Origin: Gammaproteobacteria bacterium | Lineage (GTDB): Bacteria > Pseudomonadota > Gammaproteobacteria > Pseudomonadales > Azotimanducaceae | DNA length: 64,000 nucleotides | Reading direction: 5' to 3' | NCBI GenBank assembly: GCA_028824555.1 | Contig: JAPPDJ010000039.1 | Coordinates: 1-64,000 of the forward strand | Part shown: piece by piece, positions 8,643 through 17,389 of the stretch | Numbering within the stretch: position 1 is the first letter of the stretch | Layout: every line of letters starts with the position of its first letter | Position numbers and translations under genes: made by a program | The notes under the pieces: model-generated | The model's database searches: none | What the model saw: only the letters and a program-made list of their open reading frames with translations | What the model was told of the DNA's origin: nothing

Positions 8643-9878
8643 TTGAGGCCCGTTCACTACTACTACATCGGTGCCGGCTCGTGGTTTGTTTGCCACGGGC
8701 TGCAGGGCGTGCTGTTTGCGTGGCTCGTGACGATGGTGCTCAGGGAGACGCCGGGCAACGTCGGTTTGGCACAAATGGCGATGCTGGCGCCGGCGATGCT
8801 GCTGATGCTGATCGGCGGCAGCGTGGCGGATCGCTTCGGCGGCAAGCGGGTGGCGATGGTGTCGCACGTGCTCGCCATCGTGCCGGTGCTGTTGCTCATC
8901 GCCGCGTTGGCTACCGGGCGGCTCGACTTTCACTCCATGATCCTCTACGCACTAGCCATGGGCTGTGCGCTGGCGTTCGTGACGCCGGCGCGGGACGGGC
9001 TGCTCAACCATGTCGCGGAAGGTCGCGTGCAGCGCACGGTCGTGAAGGCGACGCTGATTCAGTTCACCGTGCAGGCCTGTGGCGCCCTGCTGGCGGGGCT
9101 GGCGCAGGTGGTCGGGGCGGTCGCGATCCTCGGCTTCCAGGCGACGGCACTTGCGGTTGGGGCGCTGGCGTATAGCCGCATCCATGTCGAAGTGCCGCAA
9201 AGGGGGGTGCCGGCTGGCGCCGTGCGGGATCTAGCGGCGTCGGTGGCGGAGGGATTCCGCACGGTGTGGCGCTCGCCTTCGATGCGCGCCGTGGCGGGAC
9301 AGAACATCGCCATGGGCATTTGCTTCATGGGGTCTTACATCGTCACGATTCCGCTGCTCGTGCGCGAGGTCTATGCCGGCGATGCGCTCGATTTGGCGCT
9401 GGTGCAGGCGGTGAACGGCTTTGGCCTGATCACGACGATCCTCGTCATGTTGCGGGGCGAAGATGTGCAGCGGCAGGGCAGGGCATTGCTGCTCGCGCAT
9501 GGCGTGGGCGGGGTGTTTCTGGCGGCGGCGGGGCTGGGGCTTGGCTTCAGCACGCTGCTTGCGTGCGTCTTTCTGTGGGGGGCGTGCGGCGGCGTGGCCA
9601 TGAGCATGTCGCGGACGATCATGCAGGTCGAGGCGCCGGAGGGGCAGCGCGGGAGGGTGATGGCCTTCTTTTCGTTCTCGTTCATGGGCGCTGGGCCGCT
9701 TGGAGCGTTGGGCTGTGGGTATCTAGTGGATTGGATCGGACCCGGCGCGGCGTTGATTCTGGCATCTGCCATCATGGCGGGCGTGGCGATTTTGTTTGGC
9801 CTCAAGTCGTCGCTGTGGCAGCTCGGGGCCGCGGCCCAGCACGAGGACGGCGTTGCCAGTGAAGGCCTGGGCACCTAG
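8643..9878 (+). CDS. MFS transporter
   Basis: A 411-residue integral membrane protein with about 12 hydrophobic segments, belonging to the major facilitator superfamily (MFS_3-like exporters). The TM2-TM3 signature appears as GGSVADRFGGKRVAM and the second half repeats the fold (EGQRGRVMAFFSFSFMGAGPLGALG). The substrate cannot be read from sequence. The first membrane segment begins within ten residues of the chosen TTG, so the start must lie at or very near the end of tRNA-Glu; there is no room for a ribosome binding site outside the tRNA. Either the message is made by tRNA 3' processing and translated leaderless, or the tRNA sequence itself forms the leader. A hairpin follows the stop. Confidence 0.85.
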   Translation: MRPVHYYYIGAGSWFVCHGLQGVLFAWLVTMVLRETPGNVGLAQMAMLAPAMLLMLIGGSVADRFGGKRVAMVSHVLAIVPVLLLIAALATGRLDFHSMILYALAMGCALAFVTPARDGLLNHVAEGRVQRTVVKATLIQFTVQACGALLAGLAQVVGAVAILGFQATALAVGALAYSRIHVEVPQRGVPAGAVRDLAASVAEGFRTVWRSPSMRAVAGQNIAMGICFMGSYIVTIPLLVREVYAGDALDLALVQAVNGFGLITTILVMLRGEDVQRQGRALLLAHGVGGVFLAAAGLGLGFSTLLACVFLWGACGGVAMSMSRTIMQVEAPEGQRGRVMAFFSFSFMGAGPLGALGCGYLVDWIGPGAALILASAIMAGVAILFGLKSSLWQLGAAAQHEDGVASEGLGT

Positions 9879-9900
9879 CGTCGCCAGATGCGCGCTGTAA

Positions 9901-9923
9901 CGGGCGAGGGCTGTCCTCGCCCG
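9901..9923 (+). terminator. Hairpin after MFS gene
   Basis: CGGGCGAGG and CCTCGCCCG form a perfect 9-bp stem with a 5-nt loop, 22 nt after the MFS stop. No T-run follows, so it may be an RNA 3'-stabiliser or REP-like hairpin instead of a true terminator. A half copy of the class D repeat (GGGCGACCACCCCTACGG) lies at 9956-9973. Confidence 0.45.
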
Positions 9924-10016
9924 TGTTGGCGTGAGAAGGATCGCCTGCGCCGGACGGGCGACCACCCCTACGGAATGTGGGCTAGTCTCGTTTGGGCGTG
10001 AAGCGAAAGGGGCGAT

Positions 10017-10092
<76 letters not shown>

Positions 10093-10147
10093 TCGCCCAT
10101 GCCGGCAGGCGGCACGGAGATGGCATTTTGCACCAAATGGCGAGAAA

Positions 10148-10966
10148 GTGAACCCCTCGGGCGATGACCTGCCGCTTGGTCGGGAGGTGGGCTATCTCGA
10201 CGTGTACGACGCGTCGCTACTGCGGCCGGTTGCTCGGGCGGAGGGGCGCTCGGCTTGGCTTGGGGCTGGCGCGTCACTGCCCTTTCTGGGCGAGGACGTT
10301 TGGCACTGCTACGAGCTTTCCTGGCTGGGGCAGGAGGGCGTGCCGCGCATCGCCATCGTGCGGTTGCGGGTGCCGTGCGACTCACCGAACATCGTCGAAA
10401 GCAAATCCCTCAAGCTCTATTTGGGTTCGTTTGCACAAACGCAGATGGAGACGCCGACGGCAGTGCGTTCGTTGCTGGCGAGGGACATCAGTGGCGTCGT
10501 CGGCTGCGAAACCGGGGTGGAACTCTTGGGGCTGGGGCAACTGTCGCAGGTGCGTCCGCTGGCGGGCGAGAGCCTGGACGGGTTCACCCCGAGGCTGTCG
10601 AAGTATCGTCGTGACCCTCGGCTCCTGACGGCATCGGGGGCTTGGGGCCGCGATTGCATCCACACGAATCTCTTCCGCTCCGTCTGCCCCATCACGGGGC
10701 AACCCGACTGGGGTTCCATCGTCATCGACTACGAGGGCCGACAGCTCAAGCGGGAAAGCGTGCTCGCCTACCTCGTCTCCCACCGCCTCTCGCCGGGTTT
10801 CCACGAGGATGCGGTGGAACGGGTGTTCGTGGACTTGCAACAGGTGGCCGAGCCGACTCGGCTGTCCGTACAGGGCCGTTTCCTGCGCCGTGGCGGCATC
10901 GACATCAACCCGTTTCGGTCGCTGCACCAAGAGACGGCTGGCTTGGATCGGGCGCCGCGCCAGTAG
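10148..10966 (+). CDS. queF: NADPH-dependent 7-cyano-7-deazaguanine reductase (long form)
   Basis: QueF reduces preQ0 to preQ1 in the cytoplasm, a late step of queuosine tRNA modification. The 272-residue length and two tandem tunnel-fold halves match the long proteobacterial form. The family signature ESKSLKLYL lies in the first half, the catalytic cysteine is C180 in SVCPITGQPDWG, and the substrate-binding residues appear in GFHEDAVER and INPFRS. The GTG start gives a normal N-terminus (GYLDVYDASLL aligns with the E. coli start region). It is divergent from tRNA-Gly; no other queuosine gene is in the window. Confidence 0.96.
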   Translation: MNPSGDDLPLGREVGYLDVYDASLLRPVARAEGRSAWLGAGASLPFLGEDVWHCYELSWLGQEGVPRIAIVRLRVPCDSPNIVESKSLKLYLGSFAQTQMETPTAVRSLLARDISGVVGCETGVELLGLGQLSQVRPLAGESLDGFTPRLSKYRRDPRLLTASGAWGRDCIHTNLFRSVCPITGQPDWGSIVIDYEGRQLKRESVLAYLVSHRLSPGFHEDAVERVFVDLQQVAEPTRLSVQGRFLRRGGIDINPFRSLHQETAGLDRAPRQ

Positions 10967-11032
10967 GGAGCCTTCAGCTTGGGGGAGCGCCAGGGGCCTC
11001 CCCTCGCAAGAAATTGCACCGGTGGGCGGCCC

Positions 11033-12169
11033 TTAACGGTCGCCGAGCTGCCGCTCGGGAAAGGGCCGGTATGGATGCGCCGCCAGCGCCTCTTCGTCCA
11101 ACTCGATGCCGAGGCCCGGCGCCGTAGGGAGCTCGATGTAGCCGTTGTCGAGCGCCCAGTGGGGGCTTGCCCACTCTTTGCCAATGGCCTCGAAATTGAC
11201 GAAGTACTCGGTGATGAGGAAGTTCGGCATCACGGCGGAGGCGTGCAGGGTGGCGGCAAGGCCTAGCGTCGTGCTGTTGTAGTTGTGCGGCGAGACGGCG
11301 ACGAAGTACGCCTCCGCCATCGCCGCGATCTCCTTGAGTTCCAGGATGCCGCCGACATTGCACACGTCGGGGTTGATGATGTCCGCTGCACCTTGCTCGA
11401 ACACCTCGCGAAAGTCGAACTTCGTGTAGAGCGCTTCGCCCGTCACCACGGGAATGCGAATGTCGCGCTTGGCGCGGGCGAGCGCCACGATGTTCTCGGC
11501 CAGCACCGGTTCCTCGAACCAGAAGGGCCTCGCATCCTCGATGGCATGGGCGATGCGCACGGCGTGCATCGGGGCAAGGCGGCGGTGCATCTCCACCAGC
11601 ACCTCCACATCGTCGCCCACGGCGCGGCGAACGGCGTGGACGTTCTCGATTGCTCTCCGCTCCACTTCCTTGTCCACGAATGTGCGCCAAGGCCCAGGCA
11701 CTGGATCGAACTTGAGCGCCGTGAAGCCCCGCTCCACCACGGCCAACGCCTTCTCGCCAAGCTCCTCCGGTGACCGGGCGCCGCCGGACCAGCCATTGGC
11801 ATAGACGCGAATGGCGTCCCGACACTCGCCGCCGAGCAGCTTGTACACGGGCATTCCGGCGGCCTTGCCGGCGATGTCCCACAACGCCTGCTCGATGCCG
11901 CTCACGGCGCAGTAGTAGTCCATCCCACCGCGCCGGGCGGCGAAGTCGTCATACGCGGCTTGGGTGAATTCCCGGATGCGCGACGGGTCGCGGCCGACGA
12001 GGTAGCGCCTGATGGCATCGAGATGCGCGGTCACCTGCACATCCCGATCCGACTGGGTGTAGCACTCGCCCCAGCCGTGGAGCCCTTCGTCGGTGTCGAT
12101 GCGAACGAAGCAGAGGTTCTTGCCGCTGCCTGGATGGGCGAGGAAGTGCTTGAGGGAGGTGATCTTCAT
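11033..12169 (-). CDS. Mandelate racemase / muconate lactonizing enzyme family protein (probable acid-sugar dehydratase)
   Basis: This is an enolase-superfamily enzyme that would abstract the alpha-proton of a sugar acid, most likely as a dehydratase. The 378 residues start with the capping domain (ITSLKHFL, GWGECY). The barrel shows ALKFDP on strand 2, the metal ligands in LVEMHRR, FEEP and TGEALY, and SPHNYNS supplying a C-terminal histidine. Substrate specificity cannot be assigned. The ATG used gives the standard MKITxxK start; 26 extra in-frame codons upstream look non-coding. It is divergent from a phenylalanine hydroxylase gene, and the shared 122-bp spacer contains a perfect palindrome likely to regulate one or both. 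A second, divergent family member lies at 59688-60818. Confidence 0.88.
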   Translation of the reverse strand: MKITSLKHFLAHPGSGKNLCFVRIDTDEGLHGWGECYTQSDRDVQVTAHLDAIRRYLVGRDPSRIREFTQAAYDDFAARRGGMDYYCAVSGIEQALWDIAGKAAGMPVYKLLGGECRDAIRVYANGWSGGARSPEELGEKALAVVERGFTALKFDPVPGPWRTFVDKEVERRAIENVHAVRRAVGDDVEVLVEMHRRLAPMHAVRIAHAIEDARPFWFEEPVLAENIVALARAKRDIRIPVVTGEALYTKFDFREVFEQGAADIINPDVCNVGGILELKEIAAMAEAYFVAVSPHNYNSTTLGLAATLHASAVMPNFLITEYFVNFEAIGKEWASPHWALDNGYIELPTAPGLGIELDEEALAAHPYRPFPERQLGDR

Positions 12170-12256
12170 GCTTGGAAACCCCACGGCGCGCGATACGTTT
12201 TGGGCCCTTGAGCTGTGTCGGAGCGGCGCAACGCCCAGCGCCGCCAAACCGCTAGC

Positions 12257-12276
12257 GGATTATTCATGAATAATCC
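12257..12276. promoter_or_regulatory. Perfect 20-bp palindrome, operator candidate
   Basis: GGATTATTCATGAATAATCC is its own reverse complement, AT-rich in a GC-rich region, and lies between two divergent genes, 15 nt before one start and 87 nt before the other. This is the shape expected of a binding site for a dimeric repressor or activator (for example GntR, TyrR/PhhR or LysR type). The regulator is not identifiable and none is encoded next to it. Confidence 0.6.
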
Positions 12277-12291
12277 GGGCTAGGTTGAGCC

Positions 12292-13545
12292 GTGGACTGG
12301 CGAATGTCGAGTCACCGCGAGAGTCCCGAAAGAAGAGCGGAGCCGCGCACGTCGCTCTTGATCGAGCTGCGCGGCGACCGGCCGGGGGCGTTGGAGGCGG
12401 CCCTTGCGCCGTTTTCGCGCCATGGCGTGGGTCTGACGCACATCGAGTCGCGGCCTCGGCGGGGCCAGACGTTCGATTTCTATGTGGATTGTGAGGGAGA
12501 CAGTGCCGGCGCGGCCATGCGGGCGGTGGTGGCAGAGCTTCGCGAGGCGGCCGTCGGCGTTGTGGTGCTCGACCATCGGCACGTACCTTGGTTTCCTCGC
12601 CATCGGAGCGAGTTGGACCGAATCGCGAACAACACGCTGGAGGCTGGCGGGGACTTGCAGGCGGACCACCCTGGCTTTGCGGACCCGGTCTATCGGGACC
12701 GTCGGGCGACGGTGGATGCGGTGGCGCGTAGGCATCGGCATGGCGACGGGTTTCCGGCAGTCGCATACACGCCGCTTGAACATGCGACGTGGCGGGAAGT
12801 ACACAAGCGGCTTGCGGAGCTCGGTCACAGCTTTGCTTGCCGGGAGTATCGGCAAGCCCTTGCGGAGTTGGAAGCGCATTGCGGCTATCGAGATGGCATT
12901 CCGCAAGGGCGTGACGTATGCACGTTTCTTGAGGCGCGCACGGGCTTTCGGCTGCGGCCGGTGGCTGGGCTGCTCGGCGCGCGGGACTTCCTCGCCGGCC
13001 TCGCGTTTCGGGTGTTCTTCTCGACGCAGTACATCCGCCACGGCTCCAGGCCCCTCTACACGCCCGAGCCGGATGTGTGCCACGAACTGATCGGTCATGC
13101 GCCGATGTTCGCGGATGCGGCGTTTGCAGATCTGTCGCAGGAAATCGGGCTTGCGAGCCTGGGTGCGAGTGACGAGGACATCGAGCGGCTCGCCCGGTGC
13201 TACTGGCATTCGGTGGAGTTTGGCCTTGTGCGAGAGGGAGGGACCCGCAAGGCGTACGGCGCGGGTCTGCTGTCGAGCGTCGGGGAACTGGAGCATGCCT
13301 GTCGCGAAGGGTCCTCTGCCAACTTTGAGCCTTGGGACCCGCGACGGGCGGCGAACCAGCCCTATCCGGTCACGGAGTACCAGCCGCTGTACTTCGTCGC
13401 CGAATCCCTGCAGGACGCAAAGGCTCGGATGCGGGAGTTTTGCGAATCCCTGCCACGACCGTTCTATGCGCGGTACAACGCGGCCACTGAGAGCGTGTGG
13501 GTGGACCGGGCCGTGCGGCGGGAGGGTCAGGAGGTTGCGCCGTAG
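12292..13545 (+). CDS. Aromatic amino acid hydroxylase (phenylalanine 4-monooxygenase) with N-terminal ACT domain
   Basis: A non-heme iron, pterin-dependent enzyme that hydroxylates phenylalanine to tyrosine. The 417 residues begin with an ACT domain (about 20-95: LLIELRGDRPGALEAAL) followed by the catalytic domain. Iron ligands are H264 and H269 in DVCHELIGHAP and E309 in WHSVEFGL; FFSTQYIRHGSRPLYTPEPD is the pterin and substrate region. Most bacterial phenylalanine hydroxylases lack the ACT domain, so the layout resembles the animal enzymes. Start choice is open between this GTG and an ATG 12 nt later. The gene is single, divergent from the dehydratase, with an operator-like palindrome just upstream. 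Tryptophan or tyrosine hydroxylase activity cannot be excluded from sequence alone. Confidence 0.92.
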   Translation: MDWRMSSHRESPERRAEPRTSLLIELRGDRPGALEAALAPFSRHGVGLTHIESRPRRGQTFDFYVDCEGDSAGAAMRAVVAELREAAVGVVVLDHRHVPWFPRHRSELDRIANNTLEAGGDLQADHPGFADPVYRDRRATVDAVARRHRHGDGFPAVAYTPLEHATWREVHKRLAELGHSFACREYRQALAELEAHCGYRDGIPQGRDVCTFLEARTGFRLRPVAGLLGARDFLAGLAFRVFFSTQYIRHGSRPLYTPEPDVCHELIGHAPMFADAAFADLSQEIGLASLGASDEDIERLARCYWHSVEFGLVREGGTRKAYGAGLLSSVGELEHACREGSSANFEPWDPRRAANQPYPVTEYQPLYFVAESLQDAKARMREFCESLPRPFYARYNAATESVWVDRAVRREGQEVAP

Positions 13546-13687
13546 AGAGAACGGCGTTCCTTCGGTTGGGAGCATTCTGAGCCCGAAGGCCGGACCGTGG
13601 TTGGCGCCTGACGTCTGATCCGCGTGCTGAATCAGCGCTTTTGCGATTACGCTAGGCCCTTAGGGCTCGCGCCTTGCGGCGCAATGG

Positions 13688-13704
13688 GGGGGATTCTCTC
13701 CCCC
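13688..13704 (+). terminator. Short G/C hairpin before the FAD oxidase gene
   Basis: GGGGGA and TCCCCC form a 6-bp stem with a 5-nt loop, 24 nt upstream of the next start. It could terminate transcription from the phenylalanine hydroxylase gene or act in the leader of the oxidase message; the sequence does not decide. Confidence 0.3.
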
Positions 13705-13727
13705 AAAGCAACAACGTAGGTGTCCCC

Positions 13728-15101
13728 GTGGCGTTTCCTTCGCATCACAACGGCAGCTTCTGGTTCGATTCGTTGGACGAGTTGCCGACGCCAGCGCCAC
13801 CGGATGCGTTGCCGGACCACGTGGATGTGGCCATCGTCGGTGGCGGCTTCACTGGGCTCTGGACGGCCTACTATCTCCATCGCCACCAGCCCGAACTTGG
13901 CATCGCCGTGTTCGAGGCCGAGACTGTGGGGTTCGGCGCCAGTGGCCGCAATGGCGGCTGGTGCATGGGCATGGCGATGGGTATTGAGGAACGCCTGCAC
14001 GGGCCGGAGCAACCCCAGGGCCTCGAGCTGCTGCGAGCCATGCACGACACGGTGGATGAGGTGGGCCGCGTCTGCCAGGCGGAGAACATCGACTGCCACT
14101 TCGCCAAGGGCGGCACGTTGAGCGTTGCGACCACCGAGTTCCACGCCGAGGCGTTCCAGAGGCGGGTCGAGCGCCGGCAGGCACTCGGCTTCGCCGACGA
14201 GGACTACACATGGCTCACGGCTGAAGAGTCGGCACGGCGCATTGGCGTCGCGCCCAACTTCGGCGCCGCCTACACGTCGCATTGTGCGGCGATCCATCCG
14301 GCACGGCTGGTGCGGGGCCTGGGTGACGTGCTGCGGCGCAAGAGCGTCGCCATCTACGAGCAGACGCAGGTCACGGGAATCGACAACGGGCAGGTGCAAA
14401 CCGCGCGGGGTGCGGTGCGTGCCAATGTTGTCCTGCGCGCCACCGAGGCATACACGGACACGATTGCCGGCCAGGCGAGACAGTTGCTGCCGGTCTATTC
14501 CATGATCGTCGCCACCGAGCCGCTGTCCGAGGCGACTTGGCAGGAACTGGGCCTTGCCAGGCGGGAGACCTTCGACGACGGTCGCCGCATCACGATCTAT
14601 GGCCAGCGCACGCTCGACAATCGACTCGCGTTCGGCGGACGCGTGGGCTATCGATTCGCTTCCGGCATTCGGCCTCGCGTCGATCCGGCCGACAAGGCAC
14701 TGGCGGACGTCGAGGCTTCGATGCGCCAACTGCTGCCGGCGACGCGCGATGCCAAGGTGACGCACCGTTGGGGCGGTGTGCTGGGCATTCCGCGGCACGG
14801 GCGTCCGTTCGTGACGTTCGACCGAACCAGCGGCGTCGGCGCGGCCGGCGGCTACACCGGCGAGGGCGTGGGCGCGTCGAACCTTGCGGCGCGGATCCTT
14901 GCCGATCTCGTGCTTGGGCGAGACACCGACCTCACCCGCCTTGCCTGGGTGGACGATGTGCCGCCGAAATGGCCGCTTGAACCGATGCGCTGGCTCGGCG
15001 CCAAGACGGTGTTCGCACTCGGTCGGTTGGCGGATCGCAAGGAACTGGGCGGCAAGCGTCCTTCTCGCGTCTATGGCGCGCTGTTCGACCGCTTTCTATG
15101 A
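13728..15101 (+). CDS. FAD-dependent oxidoreductase of the DAO family
   Basis: A flavoenzyme of the glycine/D-amino-acid oxidase (DAO) superfamily, 457 residues, closest in style to PuuB/gamma-glutamylputrescine oxidase-like members. The N-terminal dinucleotide fold reads VAIVGGGFTGLWTAYYL, followed by the family FGASGRNGGW block; near the C-terminus is GYTGEGVGASNLAARIL, which contacts the flavin. The start chosen is GTG with GTAGG upstream; an earlier in-frame TTG would add 18 residues of repeat-like sequence. It would oxidise a primary or secondary amine, probably to imine and peroxide; the substrate is unknown. The monooxygenase gene follows 50 nt later on the same strand, so the two could be co-transcribed. 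Confidence 0.88.
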   Translation: MAFPSHHNGSFWFDSLDELPTPAPPDALPDHVDVAIVGGGFTGLWTAYYLHRHQPELGIAVFEAETVGFGASGRNGGWCMGMAMGIEERLHGPEQPQGLELLRAMHDTVDEVGRVCQAENIDCHFAKGGTLSVATTEFHAEAFQRRVERRQALGFADEDYTWLTAEESARRIGVAPNFGAAYTSHCAAIHPARLVRGLGDVLRRKSVAIYEQTQVTGIDNGQVQTARGAVRANVVLRATEAYTDTIAGQARQLLPVYSMIVATEPLSEATWQELGLARRETFDDGRRITIYGQRTLDNRLAFGGRVGYRFASGIRPRVDPADKALADVEASMRQLLPATRDAKVTHRWGGVLGIPRHGRPFVTFDRTSGVGAAGGYTGEGVGASNLAARILADLVLGRDTDLTRLAWVDDVPPKWPLEPMRWLGAKTVFALGRLADRKELGGKRPSRVYGALFDRFL

Positions 15102-15151
15102 TGGGGCACAATTGCACTTGATCGGGCGCAAGCGGGATGGGGGAGCCAGTC

Positions 15152-16798
15152 ATGGCGGAAGCTGAAGTTGCCGAGCTGCATTCCGAGGTTTCGCGAGAGA
15201 CCGACCACGAAGTCGTGGTGATCGGCGCCGGCGTTGCCGGCATCTACCAGATCAAGCGCCTGAAGGACCTTGGCGTGCGCGCCATCGTCCTCGACGCCAA
15301 CCCCGACCTCGGCGGAACTTGGTACCACAACCGCTATCCGGGCGCCCGCTTCGACTCGGAGAGCTACACCTACGGCTATTCCTTTTCCCGCGAGTTGCTC
15401 GACGAGTGGCACTGGACCGAGCAGTTCTCGCCGCAGCCAGAGAACCTGCGCTATCTCGACTTCGTGGCGCGCAAGTTTGGTCTGCGCGAGCACATGCAGT
15501 TCGACAGCCGGGTCGAGGCCATGCGCTTCGACGAGGAGGCCAACATCTGGCGGCTTTCCCTTCAGGACGGAAGCGAAATCACGACCCGATTCGTCGTTAC
15601 CGGGGTTGGGGTGCTGTCCACGCCCACGCTGCCGAGGTTCGAGGGGATGGAGCTCTTTGAGGGGCCGTCGTTTCATTCCTTCCATTGGCCGCACGAACCG
15701 CTCGATCTTGCCGGCAAGCGTGTGGCGGTGATTGGTACGGGAGCGACGGCCATCCAACTTATTCCAGAAGTCGCGAAGGTGGCCGGGCATTTGACGGTGT
15801 TCCAGCGCCGGCCGAACTGGGCTGCGCCGCTCAACAACGCGCCGATCTCTGCATCAGAGATGGACGCCATTCGCGCCCGCTACGACGAGATATTCGAAAC
15901 CTGTGCCCGGACGCCAGGCGGCTTCGAGCACGAACCGGACCGGCGAGGGTTCTACAACGTCACGGCCGAGGAGCGCCGAGAACTGTGGGACCGGCTCTAC
16001 GACGAGCCGGGTTTCGCCATTTGGCTGCGCAACTTCGTCGAGATATTCATCGACGAGGAGGCCAACCGAGAGTTCTCCGAGTACATCGCCGAGCGCATTC
16101 GCCGGCGGGTTCACGATCCTGAAGTGGCGGAGAAGCTCATTCCGAAGGATCACGGCTTCGGCATCCAGCGGCTGCCGATGGAGACCGGCTATTTCGAGGC
16201 CTACAACCGTCCGAACGTGGACTTGGTGGATTCGGCGGCAACCCCCATTGAACGCATCACCCGGATGGGGCTGGAGACGACGGAACGTTCGTTCGAGTTC
16301 GATGTCATCGTCTATTCGACCGGCTTCGACTCCTTCACCGGCGCCTTCGACCAGATCAACATCGAAGGCGTGGGCGGCGCCCGCCTGCGGGACAAGTGGG
16401 CCGACGGACCGGTGACATACCTCGGTCTTTTGGTGAGCGGCTTTCCCAACTTCATCATGCTGGCCGGGCCTCAGAGCGCTGCCACCAACTTCCCGCGCGG
16501 TGCCGAACTCGCCGTGGACTGGGCGACGCCGCTCATCGAGTACATGCGCGAACACGGCCACCAGCGATTCGATGCGGAGGAAACGGCGGAGGCGGCGTGG
16601 GTGGAGCACGTCAAGGAGATGTACCAAGGCCTGCTCCTGCGCAAGGCCAAGAGCTGGATCACTGGCTACAACTCCAATCTCGACGGCCACGAGTACGGCA
16701 AGACGCGCTACAACATCTACAACGGCGGCGGCCCCAAATACGCCCAGCGATTGCGCGACGTGGCGACCCGCAACTACGAAGGCGTCACTTTCGACTGA
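15152..16798 (+). CDS. Flavin-containing Baeyer-Villiger-type monooxygenase
   Basis: A class B flavoprotein monooxygenase of 548 residues that would use NADPH and oxygen to insert oxygen next to a carbonyl. Two Rossmann motifs are seen, VVIGAGVAGIYQI near the N-terminus for FAD and VAVIGTGATAIQL for NADPH. Between them is the Baeyer-Villiger fingerprint FEGPSFHSFHWP (FxGxxxHxxxWP). The GGTWYHNRYPGARFD block is typical of cyclohexanone and phenylacetone monooxygenases. GGGAG six nt before the ATG supports this start over one 15 nt earlier. The substrate, cyclic or linear ketone, is not readable. The neighbouring amine oxidase could supply a carbonyl compound, but that link is speculative. Confidence 0.92.
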   Translation: MAEAEVAELHSEVSRETDHEVVVIGAGVAGIYQIKRLKDLGVRAIVLDANPDLGGTWYHNRYPGARFDSESYTYGYSFSRELLDEWHWTEQFSPQPENLRYLDFVARKFGLREHMQFDSRVEAMRFDEEANIWRLSLQDGSEITTRFVVTGVGVLSTPTLPRFEGMELFEGPSFHSFHWPHEPLDLAGKRVAVIGTGATAIQLIPEVAKVAGHLTVFQRRPNWAAPLNNAPISASEMDAIRARYDEIFETCARTPGGFEHEPDRRGFYNVTAEERRELWDRLYDEPGFAIWLRNFVEIFIDEEANREFSEYIAERIRRRVHDPEVAEKLIPKDHGFGIQRLPMETGYFEAYNRPNVDLVDSAATPIERITRMGLETTERSFEFDVIVYSTGFDSFTGAFDQINIEGVGGARLRDKWADGPVTYLGLLVSGFPNFIMLAGPQSAATNFPRGAELAVDWATPLIEYMREHGHQRFDAEETAEAAWVEHVKEMYQGLLLRKAKSWITGYNSNLDGHEYGKTRYNIYNGGGPKYAQRLRDVATRNYEGVTFD

Positions 16799-16841
16799 GA
16801 ACGTCTTTCGTGTCGAACCCGAGGGAGTCACGGGTCGGGAG

Positions 16842-17206
16842 GTTTTGTTCCATGCAAGTTCCCATCCCGCCGAGGACGAAGAGTCGCCGATGCGCAAGGA
16901 CCGGGCCTGAAGTCCCTCGGAGGGAAGGCATCCTGCCTTCCCTAAGCGGCGACAGGCGCTTTCTCCGTCTGCCACAATGAAGCAAGTGCGCTGGCAGGCT
17001 GTCGGACTTTGCCGCGTAGCGGCGAAGTGCGAAGGCTGCTAGCCGTAGATGCGAGCGAACGCGAGCACGAAGGCAGCAGTTCGCGCCAGCGAACTGCGCG
17101 CCCTTCAGGGCGCGCTGGCGCGCAGGGAAGGCAGAATGCCTTCCCTGCGAGGCTTTCGCTTCGAGTCCAATCCTTCAAGCGCCAACGTGTTGCGCGTTTT
17201 GTTCCA
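16842..17206. repeat. Composite class A palindromic repeat element, interrupted by a class C element
   Basis: This fills most of the 591-bp gap 16799-17389. The left arm has GGAAGGCATCCTGCCTTCC (16922 onward) and the right arm GGAAGGCAGAATGCCTTCC (near 17126). Flanks outside the arms resemble, inverted, those of the element at 59401-59665 (shared ATGCAAGTTCCCATCCCGCC). The whole is bounded by an 11-bp direct repeat, GTTTTGTTCCA, at 16842-16852 and 17196-17206. No protein is encoded. The remaining sequence to 17389 shows only a possible leader for the next operon. Confidence 0.7.
16996..17119. mobile_element. Nested class C repeat inserted into the class A element
   Basis: About 116 bp of sequence, absent from the related element at 59401-59665, is bounded by an 8-bp direct repeat GCGCTGGC (16988-16995 and 17112-17119), as expected for a target-site duplication. 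It contains the class C hairpin GCAGTTCGC/GCGAACTGC (17076-17097), then a GCGCCCTTCAGGGCGC hairpin. Inverted versions of its sequence appear near 54692-54770 and, decayed, at 42908-42995. No transposase is encoded, so if mobile it depends on a trans-acting enzyme. Confidence 0.5.
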
Positions 17207-17389
17207 GGGGAGGGGCGTCTCTCCCTCTAGAGCTCTGTCAGGTGCGCAAGGGACCGAGCCTGAGAGCTTGAAAAGACTCAAAATCCGCCTCCGATTGCCG
17301 TATGATGCCGGAGTTTTGGGCGAAGCCCTTGTGTGGCGGCGAACGGGCTGCCATTGCGGGGTGGGCGGTCGGCAGCCGGCGGGGAGCGA

